NCBI GenBank assembly: GCA_007135635.1
Contig: SLIO01000148.1
Location: 1-9,506 of the forward strand
From: Methylomicrobium sp.
GTDB lineage: Bacteria > Pseudomonadota > Gammaproteobacteria > Methylococcales > Methylomonadaceae
Direction: 5' to 3'
Length of the DNA: 9,506 bases
In this document: positions 1-8,377 of the stretch, piece by piece
How positions within the stretch are numbered: position 1 is the stretch's first letter
Layout: each line of letters starts with the position of its first letter
Translations under genes and position numbers: made by a program
Notes under the pieces: generated by a model
What the model was told of the DNA's origin: nothing
What the model saw: the letters and a program-made list of their open reading frames with translations, nothing else
Database searches by the model: none

Positions 1-102
1 ACTTAAAAATGTACGGGTAAGCCCTGCGTAAGTTGGGAATGACCGATGACCAGGGGCTATCTGTTGTCGTGAAGTCTTTAATCAATATGGGTTAAATGTT
101 CA

Positions 103-1062
103 ATGATTACCGAGAGTGCCGAACAGTCTGAACAAAGCGAAGATTTCTATCAATCTCGTAACGGTGATAAACCGAAAATAATTCAACGCGTAGACCCTGT
201 GGTTTATGCTCAAACCGCTAACCCAAGCCTCATTGCCGAGGACTTTCAAGCCCATTATGAACGACAGGGTTTTCTTATTCTTGATAATGTTTTTAATGAG
301 CGGGAAGTCGATTCTTTCAGGCAAGAACTCAATCGTTTGAATGACGATAAAGAGATAAAGGCCTCGGCGGAAGCGATAACTGAATTATCCAGCGACGAAA
401 TCCGTTCACTCTTTAAAATTCATGAAATAAGTCTGGTGTTTAAAAGATTGGCTGCCGATAATCGCTTAGCGGGGTTGCCCCAGCATCTTTTGAATGACCG
501 GGTTTATATTCATCAGTCACGACTAAACTATAAGCCGGGTTTTCGTGGTCAGGAATTTAATTGGCATTCCGACTTTGAAACCTGGCATGTGGAAGACGGC
601 ATGCCCAGAATGCGTGCGCTCAGCATGTCCATTATTCTGACTGAAAACGACCAGCATAACGGGCCTTTGATGTTGATTCCCGGATCGCATAAAAAATTTG
701 TCGTTTGCGAAAAAGAAACGCCGGAGAATCATTATTCGGTCTCGTTGAAAAAGCAGGAGTACGGGATACCCAGCGATGAATGCTTAGCTTGTTTGGTTGC
801 CGATGGCGGCATCGTATCGGCTATCGGAAAACCCGGCAGTGTCTTAATTTTCGACAGTAATGTGATGCATGGTTCGAATAGTAATATCACCCCGTGGCCT
901 CGCTCCAATGTCTTTTTCGTCTATAACGCGCTCAGTAATCGCGTGGCATGGCCGTTTTGCGGTTTATCGCCTCGCCCCGAATATCTTTTCAGTCGGAAGG
1001 CTATACGTGCTATCGAACCGCGGCCTTTTAACGCTGCTGTCGGCCAATCGATTTATGCTTAG
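103..1062 (+). CDS. ectD: Ectoine hydroxylase EctD (ectoine 5-dioxygenase)
   Basis: This is a non-haem Fe(II)/2-oxoglutarate dioxygenase of the PhyH superfamily that converts ectoine to 5-hydroxyectoine in the cytoplasm. The 319-residue product is close to the usual EctD length of about 300. The EctD signature is nearly canonical at residues 152-168 (FNWHSDFETWHVEDGMP), followed by MRALS and NGPLM..PGSH. Iron ligands are H155 and D157 in the HxD motif and H256 in VMHGS. R267 is the expected 2-oxoglutarate-binding arginine. The 101-residue H-to-H spacing is, from memory, that of characterised EctD enzymes. The N-terminal motif DFYQSR...KIIQRVDPVVY (residues 14-35) is also typical, which supports the ATG at 103 although I see no strong Shine-Dalgarno sequence. 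No ectABC genes accompany it, so it is a detached ectD. The upstream 102 bp hold only an imperfect small inverted repeat (12-30) and no convincing promoter. Confidence 0.97.
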   Translation: MITESAEQSEQSEDFYQSRNGDKPKIIQRVDPVVYAQTANPSLIAEDFQAHYERQGFLILDNVFNEREVDSFRQELNRLNDDKEIKASAEAITELSSDEIRSLFKIHEISLVFKRLAADNRLAGLPQHLLNDRVYIHQSRLNYKPGFRGQEFNWHSDFETWHVEDGMPRMRALSMSIILTENDQHNGPLMLIPGSHKKFVVCEKETPENHYSVSLKKQEYGIPSDECLACLVADGGIVSAIGKPGSVLIFDSNVMHGSNSNITPWPRSNVFFVYNALSNRVAWPFCGLSPRPEYLFSRKAIRAIEPRPFNAAVGQSIYA

Positions 1063-1939
1063 AATATTAATGGTGTTGATCGTGTTGGCGCCTGGTTCCG
1101 TGGTAGGCGAGGTTGTCGACGATAAGCCGGAGATTCAAGAACGTTTGGAGGCGGTTGAGTCCTTGGATAAGCCCTTATATAGTCCGTTCATCGAGCGGTA
1201 TATGCTGGATGAACTCAAGCAGTTGCGTATGGACATGGCGGCGCATAGGAATGAGCTGATTCAGCAAATTGTGGATAGAGAGCTCAGCTCGGTCGATAGA
1301 GGCGTCACTTACGCCACTAACACCGTTACTTATTTTTTCTACTTGATTGCCGGTGCCAGTACTATTTTGGTACTGCTGGGTTGGACCTCGCTCAGAGATA
1401 TCAAGGAGCGCGTGCAGTCCATGGCGGATAAGAAAGTCTCGAAACTTGTCCATGAATACGAAGAGCGCTTGGCAATTGTCGAGCAACAACTCAACAAAGA
1501 AGCACAATTGATTGAGAAAATCGGCGAGGATATCGAGCGGACGCAAGATGTGCAATCGCTGTGGCTCAGGGCAGGACAAGCAAGCAGCTTGGCCAATAAA
1601 ATCGCCATTTACGATCAAATTTTAAAATTGCGTCCCGAGGATTGCGAGGCATTGACTTATAAGGCCGATGCGGTGCTCGACATGGGCGAACCGCAATGGG
1701 CCGTCAATTTATGTCAGCAAGCGTTGAAAATCGACCCCGAAAACGGCCATGCTTTTTACCAATTGGCTTGTGCGTATACTGCGCTGAATCAATATGAAGA
1801 GGCCGTTAACTGTTTATCCGAAGCGCTGGTGCACACCGAAGATTATCGCGACAAGTTTGCCGATGACCCTGCGCTGCAGGCATTAAAAGACTTTCAGCCG
1901 TTTGTCGAGTTGTTGCCCCGCGAAGATAGCGCTTTTTAA
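1055..1939 (+). CDS. Membrane-anchored TPR-repeat protein, function unknown
   Basis: The 294-residue product (from the ATG at 1055) has a hydrophobic N-terminus of about 19 residues that resembles a signal peptide or anchor (MLRILMVLIVLAPGSVVGE). A charged segment follows, then a transmembrane helix at about residues 85-110 (TYFFYLIAGASTILVLLGW). Next come a probable coiled coil (about 115-167) and two TPR-like helical pairs (about 178-260, with ALKIDPENGHAFYQLACAY). The C-terminal ADDPALQALKDFQPFVELL resembles the tail often seen after TPR arrays. An in-frame ATG exists at 869, but it lies deep inside ectD and its 62 extra residues look like out-of-frame translation. Starting at 1055 gives a sensible N-terminus and an ATG overlapping the ectD stop by 8 bp, suggesting translational coupling. 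ATG 1070 is an alternative. TPRs bind proteins; no partner is visible, so any role in osmotic response is only inferred from position. Confidence 0.85.
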   Translation: MLRILMVLIVLAPGSVVGEVVDDKPEIQERLEAVESLDKPLYSPFIERYMLDELKQLRMDMAAHRNELIQQIVDRELSSVDRGVTYATNTVTYFFYLIAGASTILVLLGWTSLRDIKERVQSMADKKVSKLVHEYEERLAIVEQQLNKEAQLIEKIGEDIERTQDVQSLWLRAGQASSLANKIAIYDQILKLRPEDCEALTYKADAVLDMGEPQWAVNLCQQALKIDPENGHAFYQLACAYTALNQYEEAVNCLSEALVHTEDYRDKFADDPALQALKDFQPFVELLPREDSAF

Positions 1940-1962
1940 CACCAGTCCTCCTTTACCGAACG

Positions 1963-1992
1963 CAAGCCTGTTGATATTTGTAGCAAGGCTTG
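1963..1992 (+). other. Inverted repeat between TPR gene and symporter gene
   Basis: A 7-bp perfect stem (CAAGCCT at 1963-1969 with AGGCTTG at 1986-1992) encloses a 16-nt loop in the 81-bp gap before the symporter start. There is no T tract after it, so it is not a typical intrinsic terminator. It could be an attenuator, an RNA-processing site or chance. Confidence 0.3.
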
Positions 1993-2020
1993 GCGAAACC
2001 TCCCCCATACGGCATCATTA

Positions 2021-3445
2021 ATGGTTCTCTCATTTAGTTTTTTTTTACTGCTGTTTACGCTGATTGGCTTGGCGTCCTATTGGCAAAGCCGAGGTACCAA
2101 GCAAGATTATTATCTGGCCAGCGGCAATGTAAAGCCTTGGCTGGTCGGTTTATCGGCAGTGGCTACGAATAACAGCGGTTATATGTTCATCGGCGTTATC
2201 GGGTATACCTATGTCACAGGTCTCGCTGCCATTTGGTTGATGATCGGTTGGATTGCCGGGGATTTTTTAGCATCGTTATTGGTGCACAAGCGACTCAAAG
2301 CAGCAGCCACAACCACCGGTGAAGTCAGTTACGCCGGCGTGCTGAGCGTCTGGAGCGCAGGGGGCAATCAGTCAGCGCTGCAACGGCTTATCGGCTTGAT
2401 CTCGCTGGTTTTTCTATTGGCTTACGCCAGCGCCCAGCTCGTCGCAGGAAGCAAGGCATTGCATGTGCTGTTCGGATGGCCGTCATGGGCTGGGGCCGTT
2501 ATGGGTAGTATATTAGTTACCTTATATTGCTTTGCGGGGGGTATCCGAGCTTCTATCTGGACGGATGCGGCGCAATCGATGGTGATGATCGTTGCAATGA
2601 GTGTGTTGTTGTTTACAGCCACTCAGGCGATGGGCGGAATCGAGTCGACTTTGGTGCAAATGCAAGCGATTGACGGTTTTTTAGACTGGTTTCCCAAGTC
2701 TTTGGCCTTGCCTGGTATTGCCGGCGGGCTATTATTCGCAATCAGTTGGCTCTTTGCCGGATTGTCGGTCATCGGTCAGCCCCATATCATGGTGCGTTTT
2801 ATGACGCTTGAGGATACCGCCAGTATGAACAAAGCACGCTTGTGGTATTACCTTTGGTATATTGCGTTTTACTGGGTCGCAACCGGCGTAGGCTTGCTTT
2901 CTCGTATTTATCTAGTCGATGCGGAGGCCTTCGATGCCGAGTTGGCTTTGCCGATGATGGCTATGGAATTGTTGTCGCCGGCCATGGTTGGTTTGGTTTT
3001 AGCCGGATTATTCGCGGCCACGATGTCCACTGCTGATTCGTTAGTGCTAAGTTGTTCGGCGGCTTTGACTCACGATATCTTGCCTCATCAAATCGAAAAC
3101 CAGTATTTGATCAAAGGGGTAACCGTTGTTGTGACATTCTTGGCGTTACTCGGTGCTTTAGCTAATAATCACAGTGTGTTCAGCCTGGTTATCATGGCTT
3201 GGTCTGGGTTGGCTAGCGCATTTGCGCCTTTGCTACTGGCACTATGCGTAGGCATGCGGCCTAATCAATTCACGAGTATTTCCGCAGTAGTGAGCGGCCT
3301 GGCGGTTGCCATATTATGGCGCTATCTGGATTGGCACGAGAAAGTTTACGAGGGTCTGGCCGGGATAATAATGGGATTGATCGTTCTGTGTTTAGCCGAG
3401 TTATTCCGGCAGGTATGGAATAAATATAAAGTGCACGTTTCTTAG
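2021..3445 (+). CDS. Sodium:solute symporter (SSS family, PutP-like)
   Basis: This 474-residue inner-membrane protein is hydrophobic throughout, with about 12-13 predicted helices, and belongs to the SSS family, which couples Na+ entry to uptake of proline or other organic solutes. Family hallmarks are GGIRASIWTDAAQSMVMI at residues 173-190, typical of PutP-type members, and SxxGQPHIMVRFM at 249-261. A333, S336 and T337 in FAATMSTADS match the PutP Na+-site residues A337, S340 and T341. A48 matches PutP A53, but PutP Asp55 is replaced by N50 in VATNNSGYMFIG. PutP is about 500 residues, so this copy is slightly short but complete. The ATG at 2021 is the first plausible start after the in-frame stop of the upstream gene; the Shine-Dalgarno is weak. 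Placement after ectD suggests compatible-solute uptake, but the substrate (proline, ectoine, a carboxylate or other) cannot be read from sequence. Confidence 0.9.
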   Translation: MVLSFSFFLLLFTLIGLASYWQSRGTKQDYYLASGNVKPWLVGLSAVATNNSGYMFIGVIGYTYVTGLAAIWLMIGWIAGDFLASLLVHKRLKAAATTTGEVSYAGVLSVWSAGGNQSALQRLIGLISLVFLLAYASAQLVAGSKALHVLFGWPSWAGAVMGSILVTLYCFAGGIRASIWTDAAQSMVMIVAMSVLLFTATQAMGGIESTLVQMQAIDGFLDWFPKSLALPGIAGGLLFAISWLFAGLSVIGQPHIMVRFMTLEDTASMNKARLWYYLWYIAFYWVATGVGLLSRIYLVDAEAFDAELALPMMAMELLSPAMVGLVLAGLFAATMSTADSLVLSCSAALTHDILPHQIENQYLIKGVTVVVTFLALLGALANNHSVFSLVIMAWSGLASAFAPLLLALCVGMRPNQFTSISAVVSGLAVAILWRYLDWHEKVYEGLAGIIMGLIVLCLAELFRQVWNKYKVHVS

Positions 3446-3626
3446 TGCAAAAGTCTTCCTATATACCCATCTTAGATCAAAATTCGGTACCGGGCTCGTC
3501 AAAGGCCCTGCACTTAAATCCAGCACCTAAATTCCGTAGGTCATTGGCAATAATTCAAAATCTTGGGTGCTGGGTGAATGCATCCAAGTAGACGCTATGC
3601 CTATCCATGCTGGCAAACCCTTTGCG

Positions 3627-3724
3627 AGCGCCATGGAAGGAGTGAATGTCGATTTTGCAGGAGCAAAAATCGACAAGCGCCATGGAAGGAGTGAATGTCG
3701 ATTTTGCAGGAGCAAAAATCGACC
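3627..3724 (+). repeat. Two tandem copies of a 49-bp hairpin-containing repeat
   Basis: Copy 1 is 3627-3675 and copy 2 is 3676-3724. They match at every base except the last. Each starts AGCGCCATGGAAGGAGTGAA and ends with an inverted repeat, GTCGATTTTGC / GCAAAAATCGAC, around an AGGA loop with one bulged A; the hairpins occupy about 3648-3674 and 3697-3723. A related hairpin with the same loop lies in the opposite orientation at 8954-8980, so this is a dispersed family and not only a local duplication. Confidence 0.9.
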
Positions 3725-3986
3725 TAGCAACCCTGTGCCTCTTTAAGCATCGTCAAAATTTGAAGTACGAAAGGTATACTTTATGGTTGAATTGCCGAAT
3801 TTAGGATGAAGCGGAAAAGTCTTTTAATGCACAATCTTGATACAAAAAATGCTTTATATTTAGAAATGGGGCTGCAGTATGTAATTGACTTTAAATAAAA
3901 ATAAGGATGAATCACGATATGGTATGTTTTGTGCTTGATAAATTTGTTTGGTGGGTCGGTAACGGCCTGATGCGAGAACAAATTTC

Positions 3987-3993
3987 AGGAAGG
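3987..3993 (+). promoter_or_regulatory. Strong ribosome binding site that decides the start at 4000
   Basis: AGGAAGG sits 6 nt upstream of the ATG at 4000. The two upstream in-frame ATGs are worse: 3907 directly abuts its only purine-rich stretch and 3919 has a weak, distant one. This site is the main reason for starting the HPPD-like protein at 4000. Confidence 0.75.
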
Positions 3994-3999
3994 CAAACC

Positions 4000-5265
4000 A
4001 TGAAATCACTTTCTTTCCAACGGCACGGCGACAAAGAGAATTCCGATTTTTTCGAACATTACCTATACGAGCTTTTGAGCGAACGGGATCGTGTCGGTTT
4101 GACCGATATGATAGGGCAGATCGACGCGCTAATGATTACCGTAGACCCTGGACACTCTATTCGCTATGTTGGCGAACTTTGCTTGATGACGACTTATCAT
4201 TATCTCGTGACGCTGGAAAGCGAATCCCATTGGACGCATATTTTGCGTATCGATATGAATTCGCCCGACCTGCTGATTAGAGAAGTGAAAGATCCATCGA
4301 CCATGGGTATTTTTCGAAGCTTAAATGAAATCTATCCGATTGGCGCCAGTAAACCGAACAGTCGTTATATGGGAGAGATTCTGCGAGTGGAAAACATGAG
4401 CGAGGTGACACGTTTGCAACAGGAACGCGAATTTCGCTTTTTTTCTCAAGATGAGATTCGTCGATTGGAGCTACCGGGTAATTTAGCGATCAGCAAGCCT
4501 TCGCCCTATAGTCATAATATTGTCGCTTATATGGAGCGACCGGAAGGCCAGATCAGGGTTTATTCATTGGGACTCTCCAAGATTCGGGACGATGTACAAA
4601 CTGCTTATCAGCAAGCCAAAGAACTGCAGGAAGAGCTCGGTATCGACAAGTTGTTGAACCCCATCGATCACTTGGCAACACGTATTTATAGCCAGAATCG
4701 CGAAACCGCTATTCTCGAATGGCTATCGCTGTCGAGTTATTTTTATTGGGGTTCATACGATATTAAAGACCAAAATTCCTCGACTAATGTGACAAAAAGC
4801 GTACATTTTTCCGATGAGATTAATAGTCCTGCAAAAGTGTTTACGGCTAACAACACGCCGTATTTTGTCAATCACTTGGAAAAGTTACCGTCGCCGACCG
4901 AAACCTTCGTTCGGAATTACGGACCTCGTTTGCATCATTTGGCGGTCGGCGTTAATGACGGTGAATATAACGGTATGGAAAATATCGACTACGTGGTGAG
5001 TGAGATTTCCAGGCAGGGAAAAAAGTTTTTGTTGGATGTTATCGGTTCGAGGGAAGAAGGTATCAAGCAAATTTTTTCCAGCGCATCCGAGCATTCGTCG
5101 TTAATCATTGAATATGTGCAGCGATTTGGCGATTTTGACGGCTTTTTCACTAAACAAAATGTCGCCGAACTGACGCATGCAGCAGGCGTTGAAGAAGAAT
5201 TGCTTAATATTCAATCGTCTGCGTCTTTAGCACTAAAGCCTTCGCCAGAAAAGTCGCCGATTTAA
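4000..5265 (+). CDS. Putative HPPD-like VOC-superfamily dioxygenase with unknown N-terminal half
   Basis: The product is 421 residues from the ATG at 4000, which follows a strong Shine-Dalgarno. Its second half resembles the catalytic C-terminal module of 4-hydroxyphenylpyruvate dioxygenase (HPPD). NPIDHLATRI (H224) matches HPPD (I/V)DHxxxN. GPRLHHLAVGV (H313) matches GVQHIAL. GIKQIFS followed by LIIEYVQRFGDFDGFF (E371) matches QIFT...FFEIIQRKG..GFG. H224, H313 and E371 would form the 2-His-1-Glu iron site. The H313-E371 gap of 58 residues is shorter than the roughly 80 in true HPPDs, and the usual C-terminal plant/bacterial HPPD tail is not evident. The first 190 or so residues show no family I recognise; they may be a diverged VOC domain. 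The substrate is unknown, so I do not call it HPPD. Starts at 3907 or 3919 would add up to 31 residues (VCFVLDKFVWWVGNG), which look unlike the rest. The gene has no close same-strand partner; its 3' neighbour is convergent. Confidence 0.6.
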   Translation: MKSLSFQRHGDKENSDFFEHYLYELLSERDRVGLTDMIGQIDALMITVDPGHSIRYVGELCLMTTYHYLVTLESESHWTHILRIDMNSPDLLIREVKDPSTMGIFRSLNEIYPIGASKPNSRYMGEILRVENMSEVTRLQQEREFRFFSQDEIRRLELPGNLAISKPSPYSHNIVAYMERPEGQIRVYSLGLSKIRDDVQTAYQQAKELQEELGIDKLLNPIDHLATRIYSQNRETAILEWLSLSSYFYWGSYDIKDQNSSTNVTKSVHFSDEINSPAKVFTANNTPYFVNHLEKLPSPTETFVRNYGPRLHHLAVGVNDGEYNGMENIDYVVSEISRQGKKFLLDVIGSREEGIKQIFSSASEHSSLIIEYVQRFGDFDGFFTKQNVAELTHAAGVEEELLNIQSSASLALKPSPEKSPI

Positions 5266-5451
5266 TTTCAGTCTCGGAACGCATGAAGAATTCTAAAGAG
5301 AGCTCTTGGAATGTGCTCTAGATTGTTTGTGCTGAGTCAAGTCAAGGAATGAACCGACTCCCTTTTGATTAAAAAACCGTCTCAGGATTTCGTGATCAAT
5401 AACGTCTTGGGGCTATGAGTTTTGCAAAGGGTTCGTTTCCGCCTGATTTCG

Positions 5452-6009
5452 TTATTTATGCATTTCCTCTTTGAATAGTTGGTCTATTTTTCGTGAGGTG
5501 TCTTCATAGACTTCCGGTTTTTCTACTGGCTGTGGGGTGTATGTCAACGGCTCGGGTTCAATGACTGGCTCAGGTTCCGAGGCTTGGACGATGGGTTTCG
5601 GCTTCGGTGTGCATTGGTAGAGACGGTAAGCTTCGCCATAGGTCGTGTCGATGTCGAAATCATCCCAGACATAGAGAGGATAGGCGATTGGTTTGGTTGG
5701 AAGCGGAATCGTTACCAAGTCGGCGACGCCGACACCTATCCGGCCGGCCATGTTGACGATGCCTTTAAAAAGGCCTCCGGTAAAACCGTAAAAAACGTTG
5801 CTTTGATTCGATGTATTGATGACATTCTTCGGTAATTCAAGTATCGCGCCCCCCAGGTTACCGAAAGCATTGAGCGCTTTATGGCCGACTATTTCTCCGT
5901 AGCTACCACAGACGCGGGGATGGTTATTTTGAGCCTGAGACTCGGGCGCGAAGGCGGTCAAAAGGCTGACCAGTAGCACTGGGATCATGGTGCGATTAGA
6001 TGATGTCAT
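5452..6009 (-). CDS. Secreted exosortase-system-associated protein, TIGR04073 family
   Basis: The 185-residue product has an N-terminal signal peptide (MIPVLLVSLLTAFAPESQA, cleavage likely near residue 26 after SQA), so it is exported to the periplasm or envelope. The core at about 44-105 contains KALNAFGNLGGAILELPKN, a glycine-rich middle with GLFKGIV, and RIGVGVADLVTIPLP, then PLYVWDDFD. This matches the TIGR04073 pattern found in bacteria with PEP-CTERM/exosortase systems; the molecular role is unknown. Two cysteines (C34, C133) could form a disulfide. Residues 135-165 are a Pro/Glu-rich low-complexity linker, followed by a charged tail. An AGGA Shine-Dalgarno at 6016-6019 lies 6 nt before the start. 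The gene begins 57 bp after tex ends on the same strand and may be co-transcribed or use the extended -10 box at 6045-6053. No exosortase gene or PEP-CTERM substrate lies in the window. Confidence 0.8.
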   Translation of the reverse strand: MTSSNRTMIPVLLVSLLTAFAPESQAQNNHPRVCGSYGEIVGHKALNAFGNLGGAILELPKNVINTSNQSNVFYGFTGGLFKGIVNMAGRIGVGVADLVTIPLPTKPIAYPLYVWDDFDIDTTYGEAYRLYQCTPKPKPIVQASEPEPVIEPEPLTYTPQPVEKPEVYEDTSRKIDQLFKEEMHK

Positions 6010-6044
6010 AGCAAATCCTGCCGGTTGATTTAATTTTTTGCTTC

Positions 6045-6053
6045 AGTATAGCA
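6045..6053 (-). promoter_or_regulatory. Candidate extended -10 promoter for the TIGR04073 gene
   Basis: On the minus strand the sequence reads TGCTATACT, a TGn extended -10 with 5/6 match to TATAAT, about 36 nt upstream of the start codon at 6009. I see no good -35 hexamer at 16-18 nt spacing, as extended -10 promoters may allow. It would let the gene be transcribed independently of tex. Confidence 0.4.
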
Positions 6054-6066
6054 GAGGATTTGAAGT

Positions 6067-8343
6067 TTATTTTTTCAACGCTTTGGCTAATGCGTCGGCC
6101 ATCGCGCCCTGAGGTCGCGGGGCTTGCTCGGGTTGCTTGTGGGTTTTGCGAGGCTTGGATGCCGGCATTATTTCCGCGTTGGAATCTTCTTTTTTCATGG
6201 TCAGCGAAATGCGTTGTCTCGGGATATCAATTTCTAATACTTTAACCTTGACCATATCACCGGTTTTAACCACATCGCGAGGGTCTTTGACGAATACATC
6301 GGCCAAATGCGAAATATGCACTAGACCATCCTGGTGTACGCCGATATCGACAAAAGCGCCGAAATTGGCGACATTGGTCACGACACCTTCGAGCATCATG
6401 CCGGGTTTGAGATCGGTGATTTTTTCGACACCTTCCTTGTATTGCACGCTTTTGAATTCGGGGCGCGGGTCGCGTCCCGGTTTTTCGAGCTCTTGCAAAA
6501 TATCGGTTACGGTCGGTAGGCCAAAGGTATCGTCGGTGTAGTTGGCAGGGTTCAGTGAACGTAGATAAGCGCTTTGGCCGATTAAGTCGCGGATCGATTT
6601 GCCGGTGTCGCCAATGATCGCTTCGACGACGGGATAGGCTTCGGGATGTACGGCGGAAGAATCGAGCGGATTGTCACCGTTCATGACACGCAAGAAGCCG
6701 GCCGCCTGTTCGAAGGCTTTGTCGCCGAGGCGCGGGACTTTTTTCAATTGCTTGCGATTTTTGAACGGTCCGTTTTGATCGCGGAACGTGACGATGTTTT
6801 CGCTCACGCTAGCCGACAAACCGGAGACCTGTTTGAGCAATGCGACCGATGCGGTATTGACGTCGACGCCGACCGCGTTCACGCAGTCCTCCACGACGGT
6901 GTCGAGCATGCGGGCCAGTTGCGCTTGATTGACATCGTGCTGATATTGGCCGACGCCGATCGATTTCGGATCGATCTTGACCAGTTCGGCGAGCGGGTCT
7001 TGCAAGCGGCGCGCGATCGAGACCGCGCCTCTGAGTGAGACATCGAGATCGGGAAATTCCTTTGCGGCCAGCTCCGATGCTGAATAGACCGACGCGCCGG
7101 CTTCCGAGACGGTCAATTTGGTGATTTTCAGGTCCGGATGGCGCTTCATCAAGTCGCCTACTAATTGATCGGTTTCACGCGAGCCGGTGCCGTTGCCGAT
7201 GCTTACTAAATCGACCCGATGTTGCGCGATCAGTCGGGCTAATGTATCGATAGACTTATCCCATTGATTGCGTGGTTGAAATGGATAGATTGTTTCGGTT
7301 GCGAGCAGTTTTCCGGTCGGATCGACGACCGCGACTTTAACGCCGGTACGGATGCCGGGATCGAGTCCCATTGTAGCCTTCGGGCCGGCCGGTGCGGCGA
7401 GTAATAAATCCCGCAAGTTGCTTGCGAAGACGCGAATCGCTTCAAATTCGGCCGCTTCGCGAAGACGGAGTTTCAGGTCCAGATCGATGCGAGTGAATAA
7501 TTTGATCTTCCAAGCGAAGCGCGCGGTCTCTGCAAGCCAAGCATCTGCCGGTTTGGATATGTCGGTGATGTTCAAGCGTTTCGCGACGAATTGTTCGCAC
7601 AACGGGTGTTCATCCTGGCCTTCTAGGGCAGGTTTCAGGCTGATGTTGAGCAGATCTTCGTTGCGGCCACGGAATAAAGCCAGTGCTCGATGCGACGGAA
7701 TTTTATTGATGGCTTCCTGATAATCGAAGTAGTCCTTGAATTTAGCCGCTTCCTCTTCTTTGCCGGCGACGACGGTCGAATGAATGATGCCTTTTTGCCA
7801 GATGCGCTCGCGCAATTCTGTGAGTAGTTCGGCGTCTTCTGAAATGCGTTCCATGATGATTTGGCGCGCGCCGTCAAGCGCTGCGGCGCTATCGGGAACG
7901 CCTTTATCGTTGTCGATAAATTGACGCGCAATCTCTTCCGGAATCAGGTTGCGGTTTTCCAAGATCGCATCGGCCAAAGGCTCCAGACCGGCCTCGCGAG
8001 CAATCTGCGCCTTGGTGCGGCGCTTCGGTTTGTAGGGTAGATAAAGATCTTCGAGAAGCGTCTTCGTGTCGGCGTCGCGGATGGATTTTTCGAGTTCCGG
8101 CGTCAGTTTGCCTTGCGACTTGATGCTTTCGAGAATGGTGCCGCGTCGGTCGTTCAATTCGCGCAAATAGATAAGGCGTTCTTCTAAATTACGCAGTTGC
8201 GTGTCGTCGAGGCCGCCGGTGACCTCCTTGCGGTAACGTGAGATGAAAGGTACGGTCGCGCCTTCGTCCAGTAATGCAATGGCGGCGTTGACTTGTTTCG
8301 GGTTGACGGCCAGTTCTTCGGCGATGCGTTGAGTGATGTCCAT
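6067..8343 (-). CDS. tex: Transcription accessory / S1 RNA-binding protein Tex
   Basis: Tex is a conserved cytoplasmic nucleic-acid-binding protein, a bacterial relative of eukaryotic Spt6, linked to transcription and RNA metabolism. The 758-residue product is near the usual 770-785. Domain order fits. The N-terminal Tex helical region starts with [11 protein letters not shown] and has [17 protein letters not shown] at 31-47 and [25 protein letters not shown] at about 100-124. The YqgF/RNase H-like domain spans about 322-450 ([17 protein letters not shown], then [10 protein letters not shown] and [12 protein letters not shown]). [10 protein letters not shown] at 467-476 precedes the helix-hairpin-helix segments at about 490-560 ([19 protein letters not shown]). 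The S1 domain lies at about 647-716 ([31 protein letters not shown]). The C-terminal tail is basic and Pro/Gln-rich and ends [11 protein letters not shown]. The start has no strong Shine-Dalgarno but matches the family N-terminus. I see no frameshift or lesion. Confidence 0.98.
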   Translation of the reverse strand: MDITQRIAEELAVNPKQVNAAIALLDEGATVPFISRYRKEVTGGLDDTQLRNLEERLIYLRELNDRRGTILESIKSQGKLTPELEKSIRDADTKTLLEDLYLPYKPKRRTKAQIAREAGLEPLADAILENRNLIPEEIARQFIDNDKGVPDSAAALDGARQIIMERISEDAELLTELRERIWQKGIIHSTVVAGKEEEAAKFKDYFDYQEAINKIPSHRALALFRGRNEDLLNISLKPALEGQDEHPLCEQFVAKRLNITDISKPADAWLAETARFAWKIKLFTRIDLDLKLRLREAAEFEAIRVFASNLRDLLLAAPAGPKATMGLDPGIRTGVKVAVVDPTGKLLATETIYPFQPRNQWDKSIDTLARLIAQHRVDLVSIGNGTGSRETDQLVGDLMKRHPDLKITKLTVSEAGASVYSASELAAKEFPDLDVSLRGAVSIARRLQDPLAELVKIDPKSIGVGQYQHDVNQAQLARMLDTVVEDCVNAVGVDVNTASVALLKQVSGLSASVSENIVTFRDQNGPFKNRKQLKKVPRLGDKAFEQAAGFLRVMNGDNPLDSSAVHPEAYPVVEAIIGDTGKSIRDLIGQSAYLRSLNPANYTDDTFGLPTVTDILQELEKPGRDPRPEFKSVQYKEGVEKITDLKPGMMLEGVVTNVANFGAFVDIGVHQDGLVHISHLADVFVKDPRDVVKTGDMVKVKVLEIDIPRQRISLTMKKEDSNAEIMPASKPRKTHKQPEQAPRPQGAMADALAKALKK

Positions 8344-8377
8344 ATGGGGTTTTCGGAAAGAAGATGATAAAAAAATT

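Larger units (their letters stand above)
3446..3999. other. Gene-free intergenic region with repeats
   Basis: About 550 bp separate the symporter from the HPPD-like gene. I find no RNA gene and no convincing coding region. It contains a 9-bp stem with one G-T wobble (3562-3570 with 3580-3588), a small hairpin GCAAA-CCC-TTTGC (3613-3625) and the tandem 49-bp repeat. The last 270 bp are AT-rich and have isolated promoter-like hexamers (TATACT at 3775, TTGATA at 3837, TTGACT at 3885), none with a properly spaced partner, so I call no specific promoter. Confidence 0.6.

Noticed and set aside
869..1054. N-terminal extension of the TPR protein starting inside ectD
   Set aside because: It lies in another frame of the well-conserved 3' end of ectD, and the start at 1055 gives a sensible hydrophobic N-terminus.
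1175..1618. Minus-strand ORFs opposite the TPR gene
   Set aside because: They are antisense to a coherent signal/TM/coiled-coil/TPR protein and show no protein-family features.
3627..3724. CRISPR array
   Set aside because: Only two directly abutting copies, with no spacer between them and no cas genes nearby.
3907..3999. 31-residue N-terminal extension of the HPPD-like protein
   Set aside because: No properly spaced Shine-Dalgarno precedes 3907, and a strong one precedes 4000. The extra residues are unlike the rest. Not fully excluded.
5280..5451. Bidirectional terminator between the convergent genes
   Set aside because: I found AAGAG-AG-CTCTT (5295-5306) and other short matches but no stable stem followed by a T tract.
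6646..7038. Plus-strand ORF opposite tex
   Set aside because: Antisense shadow of the strongly conserved tex coding region.
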